64,000 nt of DNA from Coffea arabica (Eukaryota > Streptophyta > Magnoliopsida > Gentianales > Rubiaceae). The notes beneath the pieces are model-generated. The model did not search any database. It saw nothing but the letters and a program-made list of their open reading frames with translations, and was not told the origin of the DNA. This document shows positions 1 through 10,861 of the stretch, piece by piece. Position 1 is the stretch's first letter. Each line of letters opens with the position of its first letter. Location of the stretch: contig NC_092323.1 of assembly GCF_036785885.1 (NCBI RefSeq), positions 23,630,501 through 23,694,500 of the forward strand, in the 5' to 3' direction. Both the position numbers and the translations under genes were made by a program.

Positions 1-399
1 AGAGTGTGTTGAGTCAAACCAGAAAATTCAAGAGAGGATTCTATAGAAATAAGTTTACACAAATGGGGATCAAGACTTGATGAATTCAAGGCGTTTAATC
101 ACTTTCCTTGAAGTTTGATTGCCCCCACTATCTTGCTAATCCGGTCTCTGGGCAAAAACTCTAGAATACAATGAATTCTAATTAGACAACCAAGTAGCAA
201 GTTCTTGGATTTGTCTAGTCAAGAATAAAAATGCTTAAGTTAGTTTTCTGGTGTTCAACACATTGATTTATACACCCACAACACTCAGAAAACTGTTAGA
301 AACTGTTCACATGTAACCTTTCAAAGGAACATGCAGTTTCACTGTGAAAAGGTGCTTCAAAAGGTGCAAACCTTTCCTATTTTGCAAACTACCTTAACA
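1..399 (-). repeat. 3' LTR of copia element (left end outside window)
   Basis: It matches 6293-6691 base for base except for 9 substitutions (7 transitions, 2 transversions). On the plus strand it ends TTAACA at 399, so the LTR starts TGTTAA when read on the element's own strand. The pyrimidine run just to its right (401-406) is the complement of a polypurine tract, which fixes the orientation. Confidence 0.93.
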
Positions 400-409
400 A
401 TCCCCCACT
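400..409 (-). other. Polypurine tract of copia element
   Basis: The minus strand reads AAGTGGGGGAT directly before the 3' LTR start TGTTAA. This is the expected place and composition for the primer of plus-strand DNA synthesis. Confidence 0.75.
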
Positions 410-520
410 TAATTTGCAAAATAGAAAGTCAAACTAACACTGAAAGTTCATGCATCAAGGAAAGTAACTCTCGTCTTAAACTCCCCTTGCTGAAAAATTA
501 AGTTTCGATCTGATTTGGTC

Positions 521-729
521 GTTCTGGATTAGACGTAGGCATGTCTAACTCATAGGAAGTCTTCTGTTTTGTAACTGAAACTTTGATCTTTAAGCGTGAT
601 CACTTAGCGTGGGCACGCTTAACTCGTTCCGGATTAGACGTGTGCACGTCTAACTCATAGAAGTCTTCTGATTTGTAACTGGAACTCTGATCTTTAAGCG
701 TGATCACTTAGCGTGGGCACGCTTAACTC
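521..729. repeat. About 105-bp tandem duplication in copia 3' untranslated region
   Basis: Units 521-625 and 626-729 are nearly identical. Each contains two short palindrome-like cores, one around GGATTAGACG...CGTCTAA and one around AAGCGTGATCAC...GCACGCTT. It lies between the RNase H reading frame and the polypurine tract. Confidence 0.85.
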
Positions 730-1186
730 CTAAGGAGTCTTCTAGTCACCAAACCAAAATACACATTTAAGTGAAACCCTTGGTCGCTAGATTGCTTAAA
801 CCAAGATTCACAAAACTAAGAAATATCACATACATGAATCATGTAGCATTTATATATTCACAACCATCAGTAGCACTGTGCTCATCCTATTCATGATCAT
901 ATATAAGAGATCACCCAAAACTCTTGTTAGAAGCGGCACCACTTCTATGACCATATAGGTAAACTATATTTCTAGTTTTAACAAATAAAACACAAGAAAT
1001 ATGTTTATTAAGAGTTACTTCTCATCCTACTCACTTAAGAGTAACGCATAACACTACTAATTGGAATGATCTACACACAAAAATGTAGTGTTCACTATCA
1101 CTTGAAACAACTTGTTATTACCCTTTAAACCTTCCAAACTAGGGGCAGTACTAGAAGAAAGGTTGGGTTACCATTGTTAAGTGATT

Positions 1187-1681
1187 TTAGTATAAGGGTT
1201 TTAATCCCATTCCGGATGTTGTTACATTCACTAACTCTCTTGTTACAGGTTTAGTCAACGGATCCGCCAAGTTTTTGTGTGTTCTTACAAACACAATACT
1301 GACAACATCACTTGCAAGTATTTGTCTTATAAATGCATGTCTCAAGCTTATATGTCTAGACTTACCATTGTAAACTTTATTCAATGCTCTAGACATAGTA
1401 ACTTCACTATCACAAAAGATAGTTGTTGGAGGCATTGGTTTAGGCCAAAAATCAATATCGAGTAAAAGATCTCTTAGCCACTCAGCCTCTTTACAAGCTG
1501 AAGATAGTGCAATAAATTCAGCTTCCATGGTTGAATGAGTTATCACCGTTTGCTTCTTTGAAACCCATGAGATAGCTCCACCACCAAGCATAAAAATCCA
1601 ACCACTAGTCGATTTTTGCTCACTAAAACTAGTAATCCAACTAGCATCTGAAAACCCCTCAAGAACACTAGGAAAACTATT
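1187..1681 (-). pseudogene. Copia RNase H C-terminal part, severed from RT
   Basis: The minus-strand frame shows typical copia RNase H sequence: [10 protein letters not shown], then [17 protein letters not shown], then [20 protein letters not shown], and a tail with ADPLTKPV. This end of the polyprotein is separated from the reverse transcriptase by the foldback element at 1691-2782. Upstream residues that an automatic translation adds come from that insertion and are not retroelement sequence. Confidence 0.85.
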
Positions 1682-1690
1682 ATAAAAGAG

Positions 1691-2782
1691 GAGAAAAATG
1701 CAATTTTGGTACCTAAATTTTGACGCACGAGCAGTTTTAGTCCCTAAATTTTGGACGAAAACAAATTTGGTACCTGAACTTTTAAATTTTGAGCACATTA
1801 AGTACCATTGATGATTTTTTTTCAAATTGTTACCGGAAAAAGCCATGTGACAGTCACGTGTTTGGCCAAAATAAAATTTAAAAAGGCTAAAAATGCAGTT
1901 TTGGTACCTAAACTTTGACGCACGAGCGGTTTTAATCCCCAAATTTTTGACGAAAATAAATTTGGTACCCGAACTTTCAAATTTTGAACACATTAAGTAC
2001 CCTTGATGATTTTTCTTAAATTATTATCGAAAAAAACCATATGATAGTCACGTGTCTGGCCACAATTGTATAAAAAAAAAGGCCCAAAAAATGTCAAATG
2101 CCATTCTAATACTAAGTATTAAATTTAAGGAATAATAGCATAATAAAGAAAAAATTTAAGGACTAAATAACATCACATGAGTCAACAAAACCCAAGAACC
2201 GATACAAATGAGGCCACAAATTTTATGACTTGATTCTTAGATTAATGTACTGGAATTGGATGTCATTTGTATCGGTTCTTGGTTTTTGTTGACTCATGTG
2301 ATGTTATTTAGTCCTTGAATTTTTTCTTTATTACGCTATTAGTCCTTAAATTTAATACTTAGTATTATAATGGCATTTGGCATTTTTTGGCCTTTTTTTT
2401 TATACAATTATGGCCGGACACGCGATTGTCATATGGCTTTTTTCGGTAACAATTTGGAAAAAAATCGTCAAGGGTACTTAATGTGCTCAAAATTTGAAAG
2501 TTTGGGTACCAAATTTGTTTTTGTCCAAAATTTGGGGACTAAAACCGCTCGTGCGTCAAAGTTTAGGTACCAAAACTGCATTTTGACCTTTTTTTATTCC
2601 ATTTTGGCCAGACACGTGACAGTCATATGGCTGTTTCCGGTAACAATTTGAAAAAAAATCGTCAAAGGTACTTAATGTGCTCAAAATTTGAAAGTTCGGG
2701 TACCAAATTTGTTTTCGTCCAAAATTTGGGGACTAAAATCGCTCGTGCGTCAAAGTTTAGGTACCAAAACTGTATTTTTCTC
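1691..2782. mobile_element. Foldback MULE-type MITE inserted in copia RT/RNase H
   Basis: The 9-bp duplication ATAAAAGAG flanks it exactly (1682-1690 and 2783-2791). The left end starts GAGAAAAATGCAATTTTGG and the right end, reverse complemented, starts GAGAAAAATACAGTTTTGG. The two arms of about 520 bp pair along almost their whole length around a loop of about 52 nt (2212-2263). Each arm holds two diverged copies of a subrepeat containing GACGCACGAGCGGTTTTA. There is no coding capacity. Long inverted arms with a 9-bp duplication fit a non-autonomous Mutator-like element. Confidence 0.9.
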
Positions 2783-4425
2783 ATAAAAGAGCCCAAGATC
2801 TTTGGTTCTTTTAAAATAACCAATCACTCTACAAATAGCTTTCCAATGATCTTTACTTGGATTTTTAGTGTATCTAGCTAGTTTACAAACGGAGTATGAA
2901 ATATCCGGCCTAGTGCAACTCATTGCATACATAAGACTACCAATAACACTAGCATATTCTAGTTGAGCTATTGGTTTACCGGTATTCTCATACAGTTTAA
3001 AGTTAGGATCAAAAGGGGTGCCAACTTCTTTCACATTTAAATATTGATACTTCTTTAATATTTTCTCAACGTAATGTGATTGAGACAGGGCAAAACCCCC
3101 ACTATGTCTTTTAACTTTAATCCCCAAGATAGTATATACTTTACCAAGATCTTTCATTTTGAACTTAGAAGATAAATACTTCTTAGTTTCTACTACACCT
3201 TTAAGTGTAGCACTAACAATTAGCATGTCATCCACATACAAACAAAGAATCACACTATACTCACTATTGGATTTAGAATAAATGCACTTATCAGCATTAT
3301 TGTACCTAAATCCACTAGAGAGTAAAACAGATTCGAATTTCTCATGCCATTGTTTTGGAGCATGTTTCAAACCATATAAAGACTTCACTAGTTTACACAC
3401 CTTATGTTCATTACCCGGGAGTACAAAACCTTCCAGTTGTTCCATGTACACCTCCTCGTTCAAATCACCATTTAAGAAAGCTGTTTTAACATCCATTTGA
3501 TGCACATGAAGGCTAAAAACAGAAGTTAAATCTAGTAGTACTCTAACAGAGGTTATCCTAGCCACAGGTGCATATGTGTCAAAATAGTCTATTCCTTCCT
3601 TTTGTCTATAGCCTTTAGCCACTAATCTAGCCTTGTAAGCAAGAATAGTTCCATCGGTGGCATATTTCTTGCGAAATACCCACTTACAACCAATAGGTTT
3701 AGAACCTTGAGGCAAGTCGACAAGAACCCAAGTATTTTTAGACAATATTGAGTCCATTTCATCATTCACAGCCTCTTTCCAAAATGCAACATCTCTTGAT
3801 TTCATAGCTTCATCATATATCTTAGGATCATCCTTTACACTCAACAAAATTGGAGTTTTATTTAGTAGAGAATCTCTATTTTCTTCTACTAGAAAAACAA
3901 TAGCTTGAAGAGACACAAAGTCGGGGGGCAATTGTTTTTCTTTTCTTTGTCTTTGACTCCTCCTAAGTTCACTAGGAGTATCAATTTCTTTCCTTTTTGT
4001 ACCACTAGAAGAGGCTGCATTTGGAGAGGATGGACCTATAGTGACTATTGAGTTTTTAAGAAACTTATCTTCAAAGAACTCAACATCCCTTGACTCAACT
4101 ATTATATTTGAACCAAGATCAAGTAGTCTATAGGCTTTCGAATTTTTTGCATAGCCAACGAACACACTTTTAAGGGCTCTAGGTCCCAATTTAGTCCTTT
4201 TATTATCAGGGACCCTATAGTAGGCTATACAGCCCCAAATCCTTAAATAAGACAGATTTGGTTTTCTATTTTTCCATACTTCATAGGGAGAATTTCTACT
4301 TTTTAAGGAAGGAATTCTATTATGAACATGACATGCAACTAACAAAGCTTCATCCCACAAATTATTTGGCAACCCTGAACTCACAAGCATGGATTTAACC
4401 ATATCTTCAAGAGTTCGATTTTCCT
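2783..4425 (-). pseudogene. Copia reverse transcriptase (RVT_2), broken
   Basis: The frame reads from the end of integrase into RVT_2 with the landmarks WKEAVNDEMDSI, GCKWVFRKKY, KARLVAKGYRQKEGIDY, HQMDVKTAFLNGDLNEEVYM and the catalytic LYVDDMLI. It ends in TRPDISYSVCKLARYTKNPS and KRTKDLGLFY before running into the MITE at 2782. The N-terminal side carries the integrase C-terminal region with RRSQRQRKEK. A one-base loss near 4420 puts it out of frame with the integrase core. Confidence 0.93.
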
Positions 4426-4746
4426 TTTAGCCAAACCATTTTGTTGTGGTGTGTATGGTGCACTGGTTTGGTGTACAATTCCACTTTCTTCACAAAATTT
4501 TGAGAATTCACTAGGGAAGTACTCACCCCCTCTATCACTTCTCAAAATTTTAATTTTCTTATTTAATTGATTTTCTACTAAAGCCTTGTCTGTTTTAAAC
4601 ATACCAAATACTTCTTCTTTGTGTTTCATAAGATACACATACACAAACCTAGAACAATCATCTATGAATGTGACAAAGTATCTATTTCCACCTCTAGTTA
4701 GAAAACCATTGAACTCACACACATCAGAATGCACAAGATCAAGCAT
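4403..4746 (-). pseudogene. Copia integrase core fragment
   Basis: The rve core is visible: LVHSDVCEF, then FIDDCSRFVYVYLMK, LRSDRGGEYFPSEF and HQTSAPYTPQQNGLA. The acidic triad residues are in the HSD and SDRGGEY motifs with the downstream glutamate region partly damaged. An in-frame TAA at 4753-4755 separates it from the zinc-binding part upstream, and a frameshift near 4420 separates it from RT downstream. Confidence 0.9.
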
Positions 4747-4752
4747 TTGTGT

Positions 4753-5370
4753 TTATCGTTCAACTTTAGGAAAAGGCAACCTTGTAATCTTGGCTTGAAT
4801 ACAAGTTTCACATTTCTTATTTTCAAGGTCATTATATGAACTTAGGCCATCTTTAGACATAAATTTCAACACCTTATGATTCACATGTCCTAACCTACCA
4901 TGCCATAAAAAATAAGAACAAGTAGAAGAAGTAGAAGCCAAAGAGTAAACAGAAATATCATTCACTTTATTAATACTCAACTTGAACATTCCATTACAAG
5001 AATAGCCATTTCCTACAAATACACCATTCTTTGACAAAATTACATTATTTGACTCTAGTACAGCCTTCAATCCCTTCTTGTTAAGAATGTCCGCAATCAT
5101 TAAATTCTTAACAATATCGGGAACATGAAGTACGTTGGTAAGGACCAACTTTTTACCGGATGTGAATTGAAGATGCATATCCCCTTTGCCATGAATCTTG
5201 GCTCTCACTCCATTTGCCATGGCAACTTCATGACCTTCAAGAAGTTCATAACTCTTGAACTGATTCTTATCGTTGCAAACATGAATTGCAGCACCAGAAT
5301 CATACCACCAATCCTTTGAAGGCGTAGGTGTCGTCATATGAAGTTCAGTCACCGTACCAAGAGTCATCAT
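4753..5370 (-). pseudogene. Copia protease plus gag_pre-integrase domain
   Basis: The N-terminal part has the retroviral-type aspartic protease motif WWYDSGAAIHVCND (D-S-G). Next come VLHVPDIVKNLMIADIL and the zinc-binding pre-integrase segment WHGRLGHVNHKVLKFM with KKCETCIQAKITRLPF. The region ends at a TAA codon (4753-4755) that stays in frame with the integrase core, so it is a simple nonsense mutation. Confidence 0.9.
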
Positions 5371-5426
5371 TGCTACAATTTCTGCACACTCATCAACAAG
5401 ATTAGCACTTGGAGCAACATTTTTTT

Positions 5427-6239
5427 TTATTTCTTATTGAGTTTGCACTCGGCCTTATAATGGCCTTTCTTACCACAATTGTAGCAATTTCTACTTCTTT
5501 TCTTATTGTCTTTTGAATTAGTATTCTCAGGCCTCTTTCTCTTATTACCAGAATTCATTTTCTCTTCAACCATATTAGTCTTAGGAGCATCGTCAACTTC
5601 TAGTTTTTGAAGTATTCTAGCCCCTTCTTCAATTCTAAGATGTTTCAAAACACTAGATAAAGTTAAAGTTTCAGAAGTGTGAAGCAACTTCTTTTGGTAA
5701 TCATTCCATAATGGTGGCAACTTAGCAATTATTGCACCAACTTGGAAAGATTCAGAAACTTCAACACCATAATCTTTAAGTTTAGAAACTATCACTTGAA
5801 GATTATGAATTTGGTCCATAAGAGAAAAGGAATCAGCCAACTTAAACTCAAAATATTTCTTAATGAGAAACTTATCTGTGCCTTGCTTTTGGGTTGTATA
5901 CTCTCGCTCAATTGCAGCCCAGATTTCCCTTGGATTTCGTACTCCTTGGAACATATCGTAGTAACTATCCGAGAGGGTGTTGAGAATGTGGCCTCGGCAA
6001 ATGATCTCGTCCTCTTCACGCTTTTGCCTTTGATTTGTCACTTCCTCAGACTCACCCTCCGCAGGAGCAAGAATTTTTGGAAGATTCGAATTGAGTATGT
6101 AAGCCACCTTCAATGCAGTGAGGAAGAACATAAGTTTGTCCTTCCAACGGTTGAAGTTGGTTCTGGTTCCATCAAGTTTGTCCAACTTAACGAAATCTTG
6201 GTTCATGACTTTGATGGCACTCTCTTGGGCAAACTCCAT
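5427..6239 (-). pseudogene. Copia gag (UBN2-type capsid with zinc knuckle)
   Basis: I take the ATG at 6239-6237 as start; the frame is open further upstream but without an ATG. The capsid region has NFNRWKDKLMFFLTALK, IWAAIEREYTTQKQ and LPPLWNDYQKKLL, as in the plant UBN2 gag family. A basic stretch leads to one CCHC knuckle, CYNCGKKGHYKAEC, near the C-terminus. A TAA at 5427-5429 ends the frame; the same frame continues toward the protease after a short gap. Whether that stop is mutational or original cannot be decided from one copy. Confidence 0.88.
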
Positions 6240-6278
6240 TCTTGTCAATCAATCAAACTTCAAGATTGTAAGAAAAAT

Positions 6279-6691
6279 GATATAAAAGTACAAGAGTGTG
6301 TTGAGTCAAACCAGAAAATTCAAGAGAGGATTCTGTAGAAATAAGTTTACACAAATGGGGATCAAGACTTGATGAATTCAAGGCGTGTAATCACTTTCCT
6401 TGAAGTTTGATTGCCCCCACTATCTTGCTAATCCGGTATCTGGGCAAAAACTCTAGGATACAATGAATTCTAATTAGACAACCAAGTAGCAAGTTCTTGG
6501 ATTTGTCTAGTCAAGAATAAAAATGTTTAAGTTAGTTTTCTGGTATTCAACACATTGATTTATACACCCACAACACTTAGAAAACTATTAGAAACTGTTC
6601 ACATGTAATCTTTCAAAGGAACATGCAGTTTCACTGTGAAAAGGTGCTTCAAAAGGTGCAAACCTTTCCTATTTTGCAAACTACCTTAACA
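6279..6691 (-). repeat. 5' LTR of copia element
   Basis: Bases 6293-6691 align without gaps to the left LTR. The inner border is set at TGATATAAAAG (6279) because the LTR should end in CA on its own strand; the left copy runs off the window, so this border is provisional. The outer border is TTAACA at 6691. Confidence 0.85.
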
Positions 6692-7179
6692 TTAGTAATA
6701 TAAGAAGTCAAGTTATAGCAGGAAAAAGAATGAAAGAAAAGAATAAGAAGAAGCATATTTCTTAGTAGGATCAATATCAACATCTCCTCACATAACAACT
6801 AACAAATAATTGGAAAACTTTGTTAACTTATTCAAATTATTTCGGTAGCCAAAGAATGACAGTATAGTATTTAAGCAATTAACAATTAGTTGCAAAAGAT
6901 TAGCCAAGGAAGGATGATTTTCTTATGTAGAAACAAAGTCGTTGTTAATCTAAAAAAAGAAACGGTAATCAAATGCAACATGTTAGTAAAAAATACAAAG
7001 CTAATAACTTAAACAGGTGGCCATTAAACATAAACTATTAAGGATAATAGGTGAAAAAAATTAAATATGCAAATAACGATTAAGTAGAAAGGAATGACAA
7101 TTGAACATTAATTGTTGGACACCCTTAAAAAAAACCTAATTTTTTAATATAACTTTTTGCGAAGAATTGATGATTACGT
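6692..7179. other. Gene-free stretch
   Basis: AT-rich DNA flanking the copia element. I see no open frame longer than background, no RNA gene and no repeat with clear ends. Confidence 0.6.
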
Positions 7180-7390
7180 GTTTGGCACTTGAGTTTTTTG
7201 CCAAGTTTGTCTGCAACAAGTTTTTAAAAAAATTTTAGCTACAGTAACCTCAAAAAACTTCTCAAAGTTTTTAAACTATACATTTTAAAATATTCAAAAA
7301 TTTGCACACTTCAAAAAATTTTTAAAAACTTCTATAATAAGTTACAATAAAGTTTTACACAAACACCCAAAAAACTCACTTGCCAAATGG
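7180..7390. mobile_element. Small hAT-like MITE (candidate)
   Basis: The left end reads TGTTTGGCACTTGAGTTTTT and the right end, reverse complemented, reads CATTTGGCAAGTGAGTTTTT. This type of terminal repeat (TTTGGCA...AGTTTTT) is common in short plant hAT-derived MITEs. The interior is AT-rich and non-coding. I could not fix an 8-bp target duplication. Confidence 0.6.
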
Positions 7391-9098
7391 GCCCTATTTT
7401 GTTAGACAACAGCAACAAAAAGGTAATTTAATTTTGAGGAGATTTCAAGGAGTAAATATTGAATGTAATTCAATGGGCAATCGAAAAAAAACATTAATCA
7501 CGGACAAATGAATAAAAAAAAAATTGGCCTCTCAAAATTTGATAATAATAATTAAATGTCTCCCCCCTCATTTTGCAAAGAAAGAAAAAACCATTTTTTT
7601 AGAGTGATGCGCCATTTTCAAATAGCTGATAATTAGACATAAAAATTTAGAAAATAAAGTAACAAAAAATATTTAATAAATCAGCAATTGAAATCAATCG
7701 CAAACATTGGCATTCCCCAATAAACTAGATATGTTAATAAACATGTCACCAATTTTGTAAAGAAATGGTGTCGTATATTTATAATGAGTTTTAGTCACAT
7801 TCATCTCCGAATTTTAATCATACAGTTTGGGATTTGTATTGGAATTTACCAGACATTGAGCTTTGCTTGCAGCGTTTGGTATAGCTCATGGAAGCTTGGT
7901 AATTGGACAAAATTACTTTGTTGTCCTTTGTTGGATTTAACTACACTTAACGATGTTGCAGGGTTAAATGAAAAATTAATCTTTGGCTATGGTTATTTAC
8001 CTTTATACCTTTAGTAATATCTATGGACTGCAATTTAAAACTAATTTTGCGCATTTAATTTAATTAGTGTATTCAATGTCTAAGCTTGCATCTATTGGAT
8101 TTTTATTCAGAATTGCCTCACCTTCATTTTTCTTATAATTTATTCGTTGCTATAGTTGTTTACTTTTATGCCTTCAGTGCTGCCTATGGACTAAGTTTAA
8201 AAGTAATTTATTTTCAAAAAAAAAATAAAAGTAATTTTGCATATTTAAATAATGTATACATTGTTAAGCATTTGTTAGAATTTTTGTTTAGAATTGGCTT
8301 ACCTTCCTTTTTCTTCCGATACTAATATTCAACCATGTGATTGATTGATCTTTCATCTTTGTCCATTTTGTATTTTTTCTTATTTGCTATTTTCTCTTAT
8401 TACCTCTTTGGTTCTAGTATTGATCGATTTTAGTTTTTTTTTTTTTAAAGTAGCTGTAGTCGCTTATTGGGATTGAGGTAAATCCTTTGAGATTTTTGGC
8501 TTGGGCTTATCTATTCTTGAATTAAAATTTTTAAAACTCAATATGGAGGTAGATTAATCAAAGAGGTTGTGGACACATACCTATACGACTAAGAGTACAA
8601 TAGAAAGTTCAAAAAGTTACAATTGTATTTAACACCATACAATAATGCTCCGTTATATAATTTGTATAGACTAGTAATTAATGCACACCCAACGCATGTG
8701 TATGAAATGTTTAAAATAGTACAATTTTCGAAATCATTTTTATGAGAATTAATTTTATATTTTGATAAATATATATAGAAAATGAATAAAGTGCGCTTAT
8801 TTGTAGTGGATACTTCTTTATTTAATGCATAATGAAAAGGAAAAAAAAATAAAAGTAAGCTCATAAAGTGAAATTCAACAGATAAAATTTTCAACATAAA
8901 TTCCTTTTCTTTTGAATGAGGGGCATGCGCTTAATAACAAATATATATTAAAAATAAAGATAATAGCAAATTGTGATAACAAATAGATATTACAAAATAA
9001 CAGCAAATAGTAAATTGTGCACCCTCATGTGAGAAGTGAAACTTTTTTTCAATCTAATCTGACTTGGATTTCTTTTCATCTAATTCGATTGGTGGACC
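7391..9098. other. Gene-free stretch with an old local tandem duplication
   Basis: Bases about 8020-8140 and 8183-8325 are two diverged copies of one sequence (shared words include TATGGACT, GAATTG and CTTACCTTC). Short open frames here have no recognisable domain and look like chance. Confidence 0.55.
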
Positions 9099-9330
9099 GA
9101 GAGCACAGACGATTGTTAGTGACAATCATCCGAAATAGTGTAAAGCTTTTTGACCGGGTTGTAATTCGTATTAAACACATCGTATATCTTTACAACAGAT
9201 GTGTACTATTCTATTACTGTTCATGTGAGTCCCATACATGAATGTACAAACAGTTCAATTTGAATTACAACCCGTTCAAAAATACTTATCATGTTCTAGA
9301 TGGTTGTCAGTGACAACCGTCGGTGCCCCT
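9099..9330. mobile_element. MITE with about 70-bp terminal inverted repeats
   Basis: The left arm runs GAGCACAGACGATTGTTAGT through CCGGGTTGTAATTC. The right arm, reverse complemented, runs GGGCACCGACGGTTGTCACT through ACGGGTTGTAATTC. The arms are about 80% identical. No convincing target duplication; ATTCGA occurs on both sides. No coding content. Confidence 0.7.
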
Positions 9331-9488
9331 ACTATTCGACGGGGCTAGTTGGGCGCTTTTTCTAATATAATGTTGTTGTTGAAAAACAAAGTAAAAACGA
9401 GCAATATAATTTGAAGTTAAAATAAAGAATTCAAATTATTGTGGGGTCGCTTTCCTTGAGTTTGAGAACTGCGTGCATCCTCTCATCG

Positions 9489-10480
9489 AGAACTATAAAC
9501 GAATCGAGCCCTTAGTGAACCATTCGAGCTCGAATCATTAATGAATCGAATCAAGTTCAATTTTGAACAAGTTCGAACTCAATTTAAAATTAGTACATGA
9601 ATTTTATTAAGTATCAAATCAAAAACTTGTACCACATTCGGCTCGTTAACGCTCGATTTGACTTGAATAAATTTTTATATTTTTATTTTATATAATAAAT
9701 ATTTTATACATAATAACATATTTATTTTTTTTTTGGAAAAATAACTTGTTTTATCTCTCATATTTCATAAAAATATTCTTTTCATCTCTCACATTTAAAA
9801 TGAAGCAAATTGGTCATTCACATTTAAAAACCCAAGCTTTTACATCCTAGAAATAAACTCTCAGTTGTGAATCAAACCATCTAACAATCCGATTACAAAT
9901 TTTGTAGGTAGAATTGGTATATCACTTGCATTGTGAATCAAACTATCTAACAATTTGGTTACAAATTTTGGGGGTAGAATTGATAGATCACTTGCAAAAC
10001 ACATATTTTTAAGGGTTTAGTGCTTGAGAGCTTTAGCACTATTTCGTTCTTTTGAAGAAACAAATGTGTTTTAATTAAGATTTTTTAATTGCTTTAATTT
10101 ATTTGTTAGAAATATGTTTTTGCGAGTGATCTATCAATTCTACCCTCAAAATTTGTAACCGGATTGTTAAATAGTTTGATTCACAACTGAGAGTTTATTT
10201 CTAAAATATAAAAGTTTGGGTTTTTAAATATGAAGGACCAATTTGCTTCGTTTTAAATGTGAGGGACAAAAAGAACATTTTTACAAAATGTGATGGATGA
10301 AACATGTTATTTTCTCTATTTATTTTATAGATATTATATATTTGTTATTGATAAACCAATATTAAAATATATTTTGAACTCTCGAATCAAACTAGAAACT
10401 ACTTAATATTAAATCGAATCCAGTTTGAACTTAAACTTTAAACTCGAATTGGAATTCAAGTTCAAAACTCCAAATTGCGC
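9489..10480. mobile_element. TCGAG-rich hAT-type MITE, split by a foldback element
   Basis: The left part (about 9489-9728) is rich in TCGAGC/TCGAAC words after ACTATAAACGAATCGAGC. The right part (10327-about 10480) continues with the complementary words. Composition and layout match the better-preserved copy at 43381-46202. The interior AT-rich spacer was the landing site of the foldback element at 9729-10316. Outer ends are approximate. Confidence 0.6.
9729..10316. mobile_element. Foldback MULE-type MITE
   Basis: It is flanked by TATTTATTTT on both sides (9719-9728, 10317-10326), read as a 9- to 10-bp target duplication with some slack because of the T-run. The right end, reverse complemented, starts GAGAAAATAACATG and the left end contains GGAAAAATAACTTG. 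The arms of roughly 290 bp are complementary through words such as ATCTCTCACATTT, CAAATTGGTC and CTCAGTTGTGAATC. It has no coding capacity. Confidence 0.78.
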
Positions 10481-10501
10481 TGGACAGTTTCAAAATTGAA
10501 T

Positions 10502-10672
10502 GAGTTTGTTTGGATAAGAATTTATTTGGATGATTTATTTGATCTAGTTACTGTAGTACTTTTTGTAATGTGATGTATGTGAGATAAAAAGGTGATTGGG
10601 AATTGTGTGTATGATGCAAGCAAAACAAAATCTGAAATAAATCTTGCAAATTTTCTTTGTCCAAACAAACCC
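10502..10672. mobile_element. Short MITE in the PPR gene promoter
   Basis: The left end reads GAGTTTGTTTGGATAAGAA and the right end, reverse complemented, reads GGTTTGTTTGGACAAAGAA, with AAATAAATC-type words inside both ends. It ends about 190 bp before the PPR start codon, so it forms part of the upstream region of that gene. Confidence 0.6.
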
Positions 10673-10861
10673 AACGATTATTCGGTTCGTTTGTGGCCAT
10701 ACTCCTAGACAAAACAGCCGTTAAAATTTGGTATGGGCCCAGCCGGAAACCCTTTTGATTGGGTCATAATAATCCGAAATTGACGACGTTGTATTCAGAA
10801 AGCTTCCCACTGTGCCTGATCAGTAAACAGGTCATTTCAGACTTGGAGAGTTGGAGTGGCG

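Larger units (their letters stand above)
1..6691 (-). mobile_element. Ty1/copia LTR retrotransposon, degenerate, left end cut by window
   Basis: Read on the minus strand the order is LTR, gag with a zinc knuckle, protease, integrase, reverse transcriptase, RNase H, LTR. Integrase ahead of reverse transcriptase defines the copia superfamily. Bases 1-399 and 6293-6691 are the two LTR copies; I count 9 substitutions and no indels (about 97.7% identity), so the insertion is fairly young. Coding capacity is lost through in-frame stops after gag (5427) and in integrase (4753), a frameshift near 4420 and a nested 1.09-kb foldback element at 1691-2782. The left LTR continues beyond base 1, so its target duplication cannot be tested; the right flank begins TTAGT. 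I did not find a standard initiator-Met tRNA primer site next to the right LTR. Confidence 0.93.

Noticed and set aside
1691..2782. Long hairpin as a microRNA precursor
   Set aside because: The arms are hundreds of bases long with flanking 9-bp duplication, so it is a transposon; a defined mature microRNA cannot be claimed.
5742..6338. 198-codon plus-strand open frame opposite the copia gag
   Set aside because: It is antisense to the conserved gag frame and has no recognisable domain.
7784..9241. Several 70- to 100-codon frames with hydrophobic content
   Set aside because: AT-rich DNA yields Phe/Leu/Ile/Tyr-rich chance frames; no ATG context, domain or splice signals support them.
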